Origin: Sialis fuliginosa
Lineage: Eukaryota > Arthropoda > Insecta > Megaloptera > Sialidae
Direction: 5' to 3'
DNA: 64,000 nt
Assembly (NCBI GenBank): GCA_961205875.1
Contig: OY540820.1
Span: 1,364,001-1,428,000 of the forward strand
This document shows positions 1 through 11,714 of the stretch, one piece after another (the stretch's first letter is position 1; the number at the start of each line of letters is the position of its first letter). The position numbers and the translations under genes are program-made. Below the pieces are notes generated by a model that saw only the letters and a list, made by a program, of their open reading frames with translations, had not been told where the DNA came from and did no database searches.

Positions 1-869
1 TCAAGTGGCATATTCGGATCAAGTTTAAAATTTGTATATAGTTAGAGGGCGTCAGGGTAAGTAAGAAAAAAACAATCTTAGCTGCGGTAAAACGGTTTAA
101 TGAAAATGTGCAAAATAGTCATATATTTCAAATAACTCTAAAACTAATGAAGATTTAAAAAAATCTTTAATACAAAACTTTTATGATTTTTTATGACAAC
201 AGTAGAAATTCGAAAAAATGAAACCGTTAACCCACACCTCCCACTCACCCTATTATTTTTAATTGGACTAATGCAAGAAACAAACATAATAATTAATGAC
301 AATTTTAACTGGCCGGTTACTACATAGATTAACATGCCCTAAAAGTCTTTTTATTGGATTCTAGAGGTCCTGATATGTAAATATCCTTCTAAGTTGGTAA
401 CTTTTTAACTATCAGTCAATACTTTTCTTATCGCTATTGTAATAAAAAATTAAATTAATATTTTTCGAAATATGATAATGTGACGATGAAAAGGTATTTT
501 TTTTTGAAATATGTCTTATATAACTGAATTACTATTCTATACTACAATTAACTTTAGTAAATAGTAAAGAAATCTGAAATAAATAATTGGGTGGGTGGGA
601 GATGGGGGTTAGAGGTTTCATTTTTTCGAATTTCGACTGTCACCATTTGAAAGAGTATAAAAAAATCATAAAAATTTTGTATTATAAGTTTTAAAAAATC
701 TTCATTAGTTTCAGTGTTATTTGAAATATATGATTATTTTGCACATTTTCATAGGGGTATTTCACCCCCTTAAACCGGTTTACCGCAGCTAAGATAATTT
801 TTTTCTTACTTACTCTAACCCTCTCTAACTATATACAGAATTTAAACTCGATCCAAATATGCCACTTGA
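1..869. repeat. Inverted-repeat (foldback/MITE-like) element
   Basis: The first ~245 bases read as the reverse complement of roughly 590-869. The window opens with TCAAGTGGCATATTCGGAT and the right arm closes with its complement at 858-869. The central ~340 bases are AT-rich and non-coding. No transposase is seen, so this is a non-autonomous element. It may begin at or just before base 1, so no target duplication can be checked. Confidence 0.8.
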
Positions 870-1255
870 AAAGGTTCCCTTGTAAGTTTTTGGTATTAAA
901 GAAACTGTACTGGATCTAATATCATATTCGCCCAGGGCGCAAATTTTATAAATACGTCCCTGTGTGTGTGTTTTGTGTCTTCCTCTTTTGTTTTGTTCTC
1001 TAGTAGGTACAGTCTCACTTGTGAATAAATAACATATTTCTTCTAATTGTTTGATTACCCTCTACATTTTACATTATTCAAACGGTTGGAGTGTAATTGA
1101 AAACAACTACGACAGTGAAATGTTTAATTTAATTTAGAAAGAAACTGTTTACTTGACAAATTTATTTCCTACTGGTATAAGGTGCCCCCATATTACTCGA
1201 GTGATAACTCCAATGGAAAAGTACAAGCATCGCTCCTACTATTCTCTTAACTAAA
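870..1255. other. No gene seen; AT-rich spacer
   Basis: There is no supported ORF. A TATAAATA-like string near 947 and an AATAAA near 1024 could belong to an old repeat, but I could not assign them to a family. Confidence 0.4.
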
Positions 1256-1335
1256 AATATACACCTTAACCACAATTTAACACTCACACGTGTTTCGACT
1301 TCACAATAAATCCACATCAGGAGCCTAACAGTCTG
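1256..1335 (-). repeat. Fragment of the hammerhead-bearing MITE family
   Basis: Read on the minus strand, this matches the right end of the element at 21027-21470: the GTTAGGCTCCTGATG block, a GAAGTCGAAACACGTGT block and the TGTGGTTAAGGTGTATA block in the same order. The hammerhead-like core is degraded here (CTGATGT instead of CTGATGA). Only one end is present. Confidence 0.7.
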
Positions 1336-1373
1336 GATAAAAAAAAATAGTTATTTCGATTTTTTTTATAAAC

Positions 1374-2157
1374 TACTAGCTGCTACCCGCGGTTTCGCTC
1401 GCGTGAATTTCGAAACCCCCATCCCCATGATATTTTTTCCGCCGGAATATTTATTACTAAAAAAAAATCCCCATATAAATTTTTCAACCTTTTTGCAATC
1501 CCGTAAGGGTTCAATTTTCGGGATACGAAGTAGCCTATGCCCTTCATCGGGATGCAAGCTATCTCACTGCCAAATTTCATTAAGATCCGTAAAGCGGTTT
1601 AGCCTCTCAACAGGTAACAAATAGACAGACTGAGAGATACACTATTGCATTTATAATATAAGTCTCGACTCATATGTAAGGGGTTGTTTTGTCCTCCTAA
1701 TAACCCTTCTTCCGTAGTATTTTTCCCACCAGATCGAATGTAACGAATTACAACCCTTCATATGTGACAAGGGGTGAAATATTAAATTTTTCTTATTTTT
1801 AGTTTTATTTCATTATACAAAATCGTAAATATCTCGGCTCCTATGCAAGATAATTGATGTTTTTCCCCCTGATCTCCCCGCCACAGTAGTATTTTCCCCG
1901 CCGGATCGAATAAAACCAGTTACAACCCTTCATATATAACGGGGGGTAAAATATTAATTACTAAAAAAAATTATAATTTTCCAACCCCGTGCAATTCATT
2001 AGGGGTTGAATTTTTGAGATATAAAGTAGCCTATGTCCGTCCTCGGGATGCAAGCTATCTCACTGCCAAATTTCATCAAGATCGGTTCAGCGGCTTAGCC
2101 GCGAAAAGGTAACATACAGAGAGACAGACAGACACACTTTCGCATTTATAATATTAC
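1374..2157 (+). repeat. Dispersed retroposon-like repeat A, copy 1
   Basis: It starts with CTAGCTGCTACCCGCGG and ends with TTCGCATTTATAATA, with the block 'CTCACTGCCAAATTTCAT' and a GACAGACAGA run before the tail. This layout is common to a widespread insect repeat family with SINE- or LINE-3'-end-like features; the class is uncertain. The body contains an internal tandem duplication of the segment with GCCGGATCGAAT and TCGGCTCCTATG. Other copies lie at 10611-11416 (+) and 26010-26925 (-). Confidence 0.75.
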
Positions 2158-3060
2158 TAGCTGGGCCCACGCGGCTTCGCTCGCGTAGACTACGGAATTA
2201 TTGTTTAGGATTTTTGAAAAATATAGTTTAATTAATTAAGTACAAACACGATTAGTTATTATTGTAATAATAATTTATCAATACCTAAATTACCTAACAA
2301 AAACGAATCAGAAGAAAAAAGTACAAATAATTTGTGTTCTGTTTAAATTTAAATGTTAATTATTGAAAACAAAATAAACACAAACGATCAGCCGAGGGAC
2401 TCCGAATATCTACCGAGCGTACGCGAATCCAGTCTGATGTACTCGCTTCGATGCGGCACACCACCATACATTTAAGATATTATCTTTATAAATATATTTT
2501 AAGATATTTTCTAAACTATACGATCAAATTGGATGCTGTAAATGGCAAACTACATCTACATTAAGTACTTATGACGATGAAATCATTTATTTCGATAAGG
2601 ATTAATGTTTTGCAGGTCATAAGTCCATGTAAACAAAACCCAAATATTTTATGTTTTCTTTGTAACATAAAAGCAGTCATTGTGGCTTAAATATAAAAGT
2701 TAGACATATCGTGTCGCTGACTTAATTGTAGAACTTTTGATTCTACACAATTCTTTAATACATTATTTTGTTCTATATTGAACGGTTTAGGCATCGTATT
2801 ACAAAACAGCGCGCCGACGGCAAAATTTTTTCCGACTTGATTTACTATTATCGTCACTGCTTTGTTGTTATGTTACCTAACGTAAAAAAATATAGCCTAT
2901 AACCTGGCCAGAGAACGTACCTATGAATTAAAAAAAAAACTCGTAAATCGGATAAGTGGTTCTCGAGTGATAAGGTAACTAACGGACAGACAGACAGACA
3001 GAGAGACGTTGAGCTTTATATATATTAAGGAAGTAAAGCTTCTCGTATCTTCGATATGGC
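2157..3060 (+). repeat. Dispersed repeat with a second copy near 60.6 kb
   Basis: From CTAGCTGGGCCCACGCGG this segment runs through blocks also present at 60590-61030 (ACTACGGAATTATTGTTT, GTACAAACACGATT, GGATGCTGTAAA). It ends with a CAGACAGACAGA run and CTTCTCGTATCTTCGATAT. Non-coding. It directly abuts repeat A, so either it inserted there or both descend from one composite element. Confidence 0.6.
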
Positions 3061-3709
3061 GGGAAATCGAGCGAATCTAATGTTTTTAGTACAGAAAGTA
3101 ACGAACTGTGAGTTATAATATTGTCAAGTAATCAGAGCTGTTTTTTACCCACTCCACCCCTAACACCTTCGTGGTAATTAAAATCTCTTTCTCCCCTCCC
3201 GGATAAAATAAAGTCAGCGTCTATGTATTTTATAATTAAAATTTCACACGGTTATAATAGTCCACGGTAATTAGATTAAAATTCGCCATATAGAAAAAAA
3301 ATTATAAAGTTTTCATACTTTGTCCACTAACTCTCAGTAAGATTCGGAATAAGAGCCCAAAAAGATCCCACCTAAATCGTGGATGGAACATCCCCTTTCA
3401 CGTAAAAAACTACCCCCGGAATGAAATTTATCCCAGTTTTTCTCATTTTTCATACGAACCATTTTCAAAGAGAAAAATATAACAGGAATTAAAGATTTTA
3501 CATGAAATACTGCGTAAAAAATGTAATGTGTTCTATTCGTTTAATTCCTAGCCTTCTCTCGCAATCGATGCTCAAAGTGAAGGATAGTTTTGAGAACAAA
3601 GCGAAAAATCTGCACTGCATGGTTTTTCACCGTAAATATTTCCATAACGGCGGACTTAACGTAAAGAATGATTATAAAAAGAATTGTAGAACTGAATCAC
3701 CTCTATGAG
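3061..3709. other. No gene seen
   Basis: AT-rich sequence with only short spurious ORFs (for example 3502-3708, 68 codons, no recognisable motif). I see nothing else here. Confidence 0.4.
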
Positions 3710-3717
3710 ATCTATGC

Positions 3718-4335
3718 TAGAGCTAGGCGCGTGAGTAATTTTTGCTCACGGTCACGCACGCTCACGAGTTCTATTTTTTTACTCACGCCCGATCATGCAC
3801 GGCGGGTCACACTCGTGACCCGATTTAATCTAATTATAAATTAAATTTTGAAATGATGAAAATTAATGTTTTTTACGTGCAATATATTGTGTAGTATATT
3901 TTATATTCATATTATTATCTTCTACATTACATTCTAGTACAGTAATAGCAAACAAAACAATAAGAAAATAAAGCTACAATGTATTTTTAAATATTTTTTT
4001 GGTGTTCTGATACGGTTGGCAATACTGACCATGTGAAAGCGCTTCTAAAAATAACATTTATTTTTCATATTATATTTTTTAATGTCAAAATTCGTTTTAA
4101 ATTTATATTTATGCATTATTAGTTCCGATATTAAAAAAAAGATCAAATAAAATAATTATCTTCAAAATATACTCACGGACTCATGCACGAGAAAATGTAC
4201 TCTCGCACGGTCACGCACGGTTGTTCTAATTTGAGTCACGATCACACCCGCTCACGATTCAATATTTGAAAATCGCTCACGCTCACGCGGGTCACAACCG
4301 TGACCCGAAAAATTCACGGCCCGCGCCCAGCTCTA
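3718..4335. mobile_element. hAT-like MITE, copy 1 (TAGAGCT.GGCGCG ends)
   Basis: The terminal inverted repeats are TAGAGCTAGGCGCG and CGCGCCCAGCTCTA, followed inward by clusters of GTCACGCACG / CGTGAGCG. The flanks ATCTATGC (3710-3717) and ATCCATGT (4336-4343) agree at 6 of 8 positions, which fits the 8-bp target duplication of the hAT superfamily. The centre is AT-rich with no transposase. Sister copies lie at 9316-9741 and 18000-18715. Confidence 0.8.
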
Positions 4336-4343
4336 ATCCATGT

Positions 4344-5853
4344 AGTACGATTTTTTTTTCAAGCGTTTATTAATAATTTTTTGCCCATTCTTCACAAACG
4401 TGCGTTCTATTATTTTACAACTGCTACGAAAAAAATATATTAATAGGTATTGTATTAAATTGGATAATTGAACAGCATTGTATTTGAAATGATGCTATAA
4501 TTTAAATAGATTAATAGACAGAACAAATAAACAAATTGTGTGTAAAATTATCAGAAATACTCGACTTCTATCATCAGTATTCTATTGAAGAGATTGTTTC
4601 AGTTCAAAGAGTTCTAAATAATCATTGGAATCGAATGAAACCTTTATGTTTTAAAAATGAATGGAAAACATTCTAATTAATATAATGGAAGTAAACAACA
4701 GTGAAAATAACAATACTGAAAATTCAATTATAATTTTACCTCAACAAATGTTTTTAACAATAACCACTTGTTATTTAATTATTAATTTTATTTTAAATAA
4801 TAAATATTTATTTAATTGTTGTTTAACAAAACATTTTCTAGAAAGAATTTTTTTAATTACATATACCTATATACAGAATGGTCCGGTTTGGGATACAGAT
4901 ATTTTAAGAGCTGATTCCTTGGCTCATTGTGAGTGAAAACTTGTACGGGAAAGACCCTACCTTCAACACCCTCTGAGATACAGGTGTTGAAAAAATTCGT
5001 TCAGAATAGTACTTACAAACAAAGATTATCTCATAACTTCCAAAGTAACGTAACTAGAGCAACCACAATGACTCAGTTTCATAGGTAATTAACTAACGTA
5101 TTTTTCAGTATTAGCGTAATCGCCAGCTGTTTCCAGTTCAGAGTTATTGCTCATCAAAGTCAAAAATTATATTTATTTTTTTGAAAATTTTTATAAAAAT
5201 GACATTTTTCCCCAAAAGTACCTATAATATGTGATATTTTTTATAATTTATTTGGTGTGTCATAATGTTACCTACAAATTCACTATACCAAGTATTGACC
5301 TGGGTCTTATAGTTTTCCAGTTATAAATTTATCTAAATAATCCCCAAAGTAACTATTTTGCTACCTACCCTATTAAATGAAACATTCATAAATTTTGTTT
5401 GTTTATAATTATATTACATAATTGGTTTTAAATTCACGTAAATTAACATTAACAATAAAATTATGTAATTATAAACAAACAAAAAAAATTGATGAGAAAT
5501 TATTTTTTCTCATTTTAAAACGATCAAAAAGCTTATATATCTTTATTTTCGATATAGCGAGGAAAAAATGTTTCTTCAAAAATTTTCTTTACTATAGATG
5601 TAAAATAAAATACGATTTTGTAAATAATATAGTTTTCTTGAAATTTTTTAAAATGCTTATTTTTCCAGTTATTTGCATTTTTATATTTCCTAAAACTGAA
5701 CTCAATAACCAACTAATTCTATAAACCATTGAACACAATAACCGAAACCTATTGTTGTAATTTGAATATATTTAATTCAGATACAAATGATGCAAATTAA
5801 CAATTAATCTCACAACTACGAATATATATTTAACACATTGTATAACTTTACCT
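4344..5853. other. No convincing gene; AT-rich DNA with a hairpin
   Basis: Two ORFs of 91 and 100 codons (4661-4936, 5422-5724) are low-complexity, rich in Asn, Ile, Phe and Lys, and show no motif. An inverted repeat (TTTGTTTGTTTATAATTA with its complement) at about 5393-5489 would form a ~28-bp stem with a ~40-base loop. Confidence 0.45.
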
Positions 5854-5868
5854 CCCCCCCCCCCCCCC
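5854..5868. repeat. Poly-C tract (15 C)
   Basis: An uninterrupted C run in very AT-rich surroundings. Similar runs occur at 16478-16497, 59157-59168 and on both sides of the palindrome centre. Confidence 0.95.
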
Positions 5869-6209
5869 AACCCGCTGGCCCACTGCTCTTTACACAAATG
5901 AAATAACAGAAACACTAATTTTCCAGTATATTTGTATTAAATTTGTGTACAATAGATCGGTAGCAGCCTGAGGACAATTCAGGTTCAGATACATAACGTA
6001 TAGGTTACCTACAATCAGTACCGGATTAAGCCTGTAGCAAATGTTATAAAGAAGCCCTTGACAGTGGCGTCACTAGAAGAGGGGGGATGACACCCGGGGT
6101 GGAAATCAATAGTGTCATCCCCAAAAAAATTAGAAAGTTCAAGTTTTTGAATGAACTTTGGATCATTCAAATCTAATAATTTTTCGCGGAGATATTAAGA
6201 AATTTAGAA

Positions 6210-6952
6210 AAATCGATTTAAATATCGGTATGGAGAACCATATTCTTTCTATCTTTTTAAATATAAATTTAAAAACAATTATTTTATTTATATAACCTAC
6301 TACTATATCGTAATACATAAAAAAAACATATATACTTACGACGGTCTGTTATTGCTGTTATTGCCATTTGTATATAATTATTAGTTTTCTAATGTCCTAA
6401 TGTCAAAAACATAATACACATTCGTAGAATAACTAATTTGCCAATTTGAATTTAGTTGCATTTGTTTCCAAGGCAACATGAATTAATAACGTATTGATTA
6501 GTATTTAAAATTCAAATTTTAAGTGTGTTTTTCACCCCTTCAATGGCTGTTTAGGCACGTACAAATAATAAATGTCCCTTAGGTTCAATTGAACTGCAAA
6601 TGTACCAAGTCTTATCAAAATTAGTGAGATAATGTTCACTTTTTAGACGAAAAAAGTTATATAATTTTGAATATTTCCAAAACCCCTGATCCGATTAGCA
6701 CCAAAATCAATAGGTCTGAAGTACTCACCGAGACAAACATTTTCCTTAAAAATAATTCAGATTGGTGCATTTTTACAGTAATTATCGTGAACGAAAAAAA
6801 ATTCTACATCCAGACACACAGACACACGCACAGCCGCCATGCGGAAATTAACTTTTGTTTAAGTTTTGATGTTAGAATCTGTCATTATCTCGGACACGAT
6901 TTTTCGGCGGTATTACAATACTTCCATTTCCTTCGGAAGCTTTAAAAATCAA
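6210..6952 (+). repeat. Dispersed repeat R, intact-looking copy
   Basis: The full series of blocks is: CGGTATGGAGAACCA, ATAAATAAAA-rich stretch, TTACGACGGT, TTTCCAAGGCAACATG, CACCCCTTCAATGGC, GGCACGTACAAATAAT, GACGAAAAAAGTTATA, CCTGATCCGATTAGCACC, ACACACAGACACACGC, ATTACAATACTTCCATTTC. Other copies: 23035-23225 plus 26932-27010, 30880-31443 plus 35484-35495 plus 41051-41160 (reverse), and 41630-42390 (reverse). The class is unknown. The 92-codon ORF inside (6667-6945) is fortuitous. Confidence 0.75.
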
Positions 6953-7344
6953 TTTTTCGATAAAATCGAATCGAGATCGGAAACCATAAAATTAAATTAT
7001 TAATTACCGTAGACTTGGACCCCGTATCAACCATTAGTAGACGCTAGGTGGTATATCCAAAAAGATTAATTTTTCCACTAAGCCGCGGGGCCCCCAGAGA
7101 CTGCTACATGGCTAATCCGACACTGCTTACAATATCTGTATTGCAATGTTATCTCGTATGCTGGGCCTCTCAGACCAACATTAATTATCCTTGGGCAAAC
7201 ATAAAATAGCTTTCGTAGGTATTATTAGGTTATGCTAATAGTTAATTATTAACAATATATTATGTTTTACAATACTTGTAGGTTAATAACGATATATCGA
7301 TTGAAAAGTGTTCTTGCGGTGTTATTAGGAAACGTATATATAGT
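6953..7344. other. No gene seen
   Basis: Mixed repeat-derived sequence with no supported ORF. Confidence 0.35.
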
Positions 7345-7822
7345 AAAGGCACCAGTTATGGCCGCTATAAGAGCAAGTTTTCGTTTTTTTCTTCTTCTTT
7401 ATTTAATCAATTTAGTTACCAAAGTCCGTAAATATAGTTTGTTTTTTAAATTATAGCCTTTTATTTTGTTCATTTTTTTCTCTAGTAATGGCAAAAGTAA
7501 AACCAGTAATGAGCACGCATTGATGAACACTTGCTAATGATTACAAAATCATAAGTACTACGACACAATTTGAAACAATGTAAAGCATTTGCTATGATAA
7601 TATAATAATTAATAAATAAATTATACTAATAATAATTAGTTTAAATGTTCACCATTTTGACACCTATTGGCCGATTGTCATCAAATCACGCTGTAAGACA
7701 GTTAAATGTATATAGATTAATATTCAGAAATGGTGGTAATCAAATATCAACAAATATTTCTAATTAAGTAATTTAATTAAAAATTTGTCATTACTGGGGT
7801 CCTTGCCAAGACTGGTGCCACT
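7345..7822 (+). mobile_element. MITE of the GGCACCAG family, short copy
   Basis: The ends AGTAAAGGCACCAGTTATGG and CCAAGACTGGTGCC are imperfect inverted repeats. The interior blocks (GCTATAAGAGCAAGTTTTCG, CCAAAGTCCGTAAATATAG, AGTAATGAGCACGCA, GCCGATTGTCATCAAATCA) recur reverse-complemented in the large element at 27726-30361 and, diverged, inside each palindrome arm (46919-47454 and 53774-54309). It is an internally deleted, non-autonomous relative of the 27.7 kb element. Confidence 0.7.
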
Positions 7823-8084
7823 ACATTATATGTATGTGGAGTTTAACGAGTGTAGTAATTATTTTTTCAAATTTTGTAATTTTCAATACAACTGTTAACA
7901 GATTAGTAAATTCTTTATAGTTTTATTTTTCATGAGTTTTACCATGAACATGGGTTTTACAGAATTTTCTTAACTAAAGATAACTGTCAGATTATAAAAT
8001 TTTAATACTATTTAGAAGTTAATATCAAGGTTATTGGCCTAGCACCCCTTTAGTTGTGAACTATCTGGTTTTTTACTTTCTTAT

Positions 8085-8945
8085 ACCATATTTATAAGTA
8101 TAGTGAAGCCGATTTTTTTCGAAATCCGGATTTTGATGGTATTACCCATTTTGACCTTCCCTTAATCCATTTTGACTATTTTCGCCATGATGTCTGTGTG
8201 TCTGTCTGTAAGCGCTGTAACTCAAATACGACAAATCGTAGAAGGGTGAAATTTTATATTTAAGATTAATTTAATTAATTTAATTTTTCGAATTACTCTG
8301 AAACAGTGCAAAATAGAGAAAAATGGTCAAGTTAAAAATTGTAGGTAATATCATTATCTATAATTTATGTTCTATTCATTTTTTTGTAAAAACTAATTTT
8401 TGAGAAAAAAAATTTTTATTATAATTCAAATGGTTCATAACAGAAGTGAAATATCTGTCATGAGTGTCATGGGACTTTCTTATACGTATTACAGAGATTG
8501 AACAGTGTGTGTGTTTGCCATAGGTACCATGGGACTTTCTTATACGTAATACTGAGAGTGAACAGTGTAGGTGAATCTAAATAATTACATAAAAAAATTC
8601 TTTCTGGCTAAATCATAAATGTTGAAAAAAAATGTATGGGGAATAAATTATAGATAATAACTATTAATAACATACTCGACATTTTTTATCTAAAACATTT
8701 TTTTCTTATTTCAAAAATAATTCGAAAATTCAAAAATTTACAAAAGTAACATCTGTTCTCAGTTCTTAGGTTATTACGTTAAAAAAATCATATATAATGG
8801 AGATAATAATATTACCTATATTATTAATTTTATTCTATCTTGTTAGTTTGTCAGAAATATTTTAATAAAATAAGAATCACGTCTACTATTCGCTGTTAGG
8901 ATTACGTATAAGAAAGTCCCGTGGTTCCCACGGAATATATTTTTT
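8085..8945. repeat. Inverted-repeat region with CATGGGACTTTCTTATACGT duplications
   Basis: The string GGGACTTTCTTATACGTA occurs twice in direct orientation about 70 bases apart (8470, 8530) and once inverted near 8907. ATTATCTATAATTTAT near 8355 is inverted near 8647. This looks like a decayed foldback element. No coding capacity. Confidence 0.55.
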
Positions 8946-9016
8946 AATAAAAAAATAGATTTGATTTTGAAAAATTTAGTTTTTAATTTATATGCAGAAC
9001 ACATCAACATTCTGTT

Positions 9017-10024
9017 TTCTTAACCCATATTGTGTTGTAAATCATTGGAATCGGTGTGAAATATGCTGTAAAATGAGATCCCATCCAATTCTCTAGCTCA
9101 ATTAGATCAGCTTCTAGAGCATTTCAAAAAAAATTCCATCACGGTTTTTTTGGCTAATTTTTGAAAACTTTACATAACTGTAATTTAAAAACGAGTAGAC
9201 ATATCTCAATAAAATTTGGTATTTATCCAAGTCTGTATGAATAGTACAATTTTGCAAAATTTCATGAAAATCTGAGATGGTGAGGTTTATATCCTGTGTT
9301 CATTTGACATGGAATTTGAGCTGGGGGCGGGCCGTGATCATGAGTTAAATTAAAATAATCGTGTGTGACCGTGCGTGAGTATATTTTGAAGATAATTTTT
9401 TTTATAAACTTATTTGATCTTTTTTTTAATATCTGAACTAATAATTCATAAATATAATAACGTTTTAAAACGAATTTTGATATTAAAAAATACAGTATAC
9501 AAAATAAATGTTATTTTTAGAAGCACTTTCGCATGGTCAGTATTGCCAACTATATCAGAACACCAAAAAAAGATTTAAAAATGCATTGTAGCTTTATTTT
9601 CGTATTGTTTTGTTTGCTATTACTGTACTAGAATGTAAATTAGAAGAAAATTATATGAATATAAAATATACTACACAATATATTGCCTGTAAAAACATCA
9701 ATTTTCATCATTTCAAAATTTAATTTACGCGCCCAGCTCTAGTACAGTCATTCCATGTGAAATTTTAATGAAAAATTTACCTCATCATCTCAGATTTTCA
9801 TGAAATTTGGCACAAGTTTACTATTCATACAGACTTGGATAAATACCAAATTTTGAAATAACAGCTATGTAAAGTTTTCAAAAATTGGCCAAAAAACCGT
9901 GATGGAAATTTTTTGAAATACTCTAGAAGCTGATCTAATCGACCTAGAAAATTGGGCTGGGTGTCATTTTACAGCATATTTCACACCGATTCCAATGATG
10001 TACAACACAATATGGGTTAAGAAA
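9017..10024. repeat. Inverted-repeat element split by a hAT-like MITE
   Basis: About 300 bases at 9017-9315 recur inverted at 9750-10024; matching blocks include TTAACCCATATTGTGTTGTA, AATCGGTGTGAAATATGCTG and AGATTTTCATGAAATTT. The hAT-like MITE (9316-9741) sits in the loop. A further partial copy of the left arm follows at 10075-10180. Confidence 0.75.
9316..9741. mobile_element. hAT-like MITE, copy 2
   Basis: Ends TTGAGCTGGGGGCGGGCCGT and ACGCGCCCAGCTCTA, with the same internal sequence as 3718-4335 and 18000-18715 but an incomplete right-hand CACG cluster. No clean 8-bp duplication is visible. Confidence 0.7.
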
Positions 10025-10217
10025 AAAAATGTTTTCAAAATCAAAGTCAAAATTTCTATTTTTAATTTCACAACAAGGAGTAGACAAATCTTAATAAAAT
10101 TTGGTATTTATCCAAGTCTACATGAATAATACAATTGTGCAAAATTTCATGAAAATCTGTGTTAATTTGACATGGAAAAGAATAAAACACACCATTTGGA
10201 GTGTGTAATAGTATTAA

Positions 10218-10570
10218 TTATTTTCTACCTTTCTTGTTATTATTGATAGTGTTTCCACCCCTTTTATAACTACCTCGGAATACTTTCCAGGAAACCTTTT
10301 GTAAAAAGTTAATAGTCACTCTATAATATCCAAGGATCAATCCATCATACGATGAGTTATGCGTTCGATGCCATTGGATTCGGGTGCAATACTCAAGTCC
10401 GGTCGCCTCTGAGAATAAATCCGGTGCCCCGATCCGGACAGAATGACAAATGTACGGTTTACCTACGATAAAAGTCTTCCGCATGCATTCTATGTTCATA
10501 AATTCAGCGCTTTTCCATCGAACTTGTGTGCAGAAGTCGCTCTGCAGACTGTAAACTTATTTGATAGTCT
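10218..10570. other. Unassigned, relatively GC-rich segment with short ORFs on both strands
   Basis: Base composition rises well above the surroundings. The minus strand holds a 93-codon ORF (10218-10499), rich in His, Arg, Cys and Tyr, with no motif I recognise. On the plus strand a short frame near 10530-10590 reads LCAEVALQTVNLFDSLPN, which vaguely recalls the C-terminal tail of LINE-encoded proteins. Whether this is a gene remnant or a retroelement fragment cannot be decided by eye. Confidence 0.25.
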
Positions 10571-10610
10571 GCCAAATCATGTAATGGACCGTGAATTTTA
10601 ATTTATTGCA

Positions 10611-11416
10611 TACTAGCTGCTACCCGCGGATTCGCACGCATGGATTTTAAAACCCCCATCCCCACCGGATCGAATAATTAATTACAACCCTTCATATGTG
10701 ACAGAGGGTGAAGTATTTATTACTAAAAAAAATTCCCCATATACATTTTTCAACCCTTTTGCAATCCCGTAAGGGTTCAATTTTCGGGATACGAAGTAGC
10801 CTATGTCGTTCCTCAGGATGCAAGCTATCTCACTGCCAAATTTCATTAAGATCCGAAAAGCGGTTTAGCCGTAAACAGGTAACAAATAGACAGACACTTT
10901 CGCATTTATAATATAAGTTTCGACTCCTATGTAAGATAAGGGGTTGTTTTGTCCCCCTAATAACCCTTCTTCCGTAGTATTTTTCCCGCCAGATCGAATG
11001 TAACTAATTACAACCATTCATATGTGACAGGGGGTGAAATATAAAATTTTTCTTATTTTTAGTTTTCTTTCATTATACAAAATCGTAAATATCTCGGCTC
11101 CTATCCGAGATAGAGGGTTGTTTTTCCCCCTAATCTCCCGCCACCGTAGTATTTTTCCCGCCGGATCGAATAAAACCACTTACAACCCTTCACATGTAAC
11201 GGGAAGTAAAATATTAATTTAAAAAAAAATTAAAAATTTTCCACCCTCTTGCAATTCATTAGAGATTGAATTTTCGAGATATAAAGTAGCCTCTGTCCGT
11301 CCTCGGGATGCAAGCTATCTCACTGCCAAATTTCATCAAGATCGATTCAGCGGTTTAGCCGTGAAAAGGTAACAAACAGACAGAGAGACAGACAAACACA
11401 CTTTCGCATTTATAAT
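10611..11416 (+). repeat. Dispersed repeat A, copy 2
   Basis: Starts CTAGCTGCTACCCGCGG and ends TTTCGCATTTATAATA. It has the same internal order and internal duplication as 1374-2157, so the two copies derive from one source. ORFs of 67 and 62 codons inside are fortuitous. Confidence 0.75.
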
Positions 11417-11714
11417 AGTTCAGTAATTCCGGAGTCTATAAGTCACACCCAAACGAACATTTATTTTTATATATATAGATATTATGGATATTGTTAGAAA
11501 CCGTGAACAATCGAACATTACATTACATTAATTTCATGCAAATAAGAAATGATTGACAAAACAACATTTTTTAAACAGAAAAATTATTATAACGATTTAT
11601 AATAAAAACGTTTGAAATCAAATTACAGGATAGAATTAAAATATACATATCTCAAACATTAACAAAAACAACAACTAATGTAATGTAAGAAAGTGTTAAT
11701 AGTTCAGGAAACTT

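Noticed and set aside
870-1140. A possible LTR-like sequence with TATA and AATAAA motifs
   Set aside because: No matching second copy, no clear ends and no target duplication in the window.
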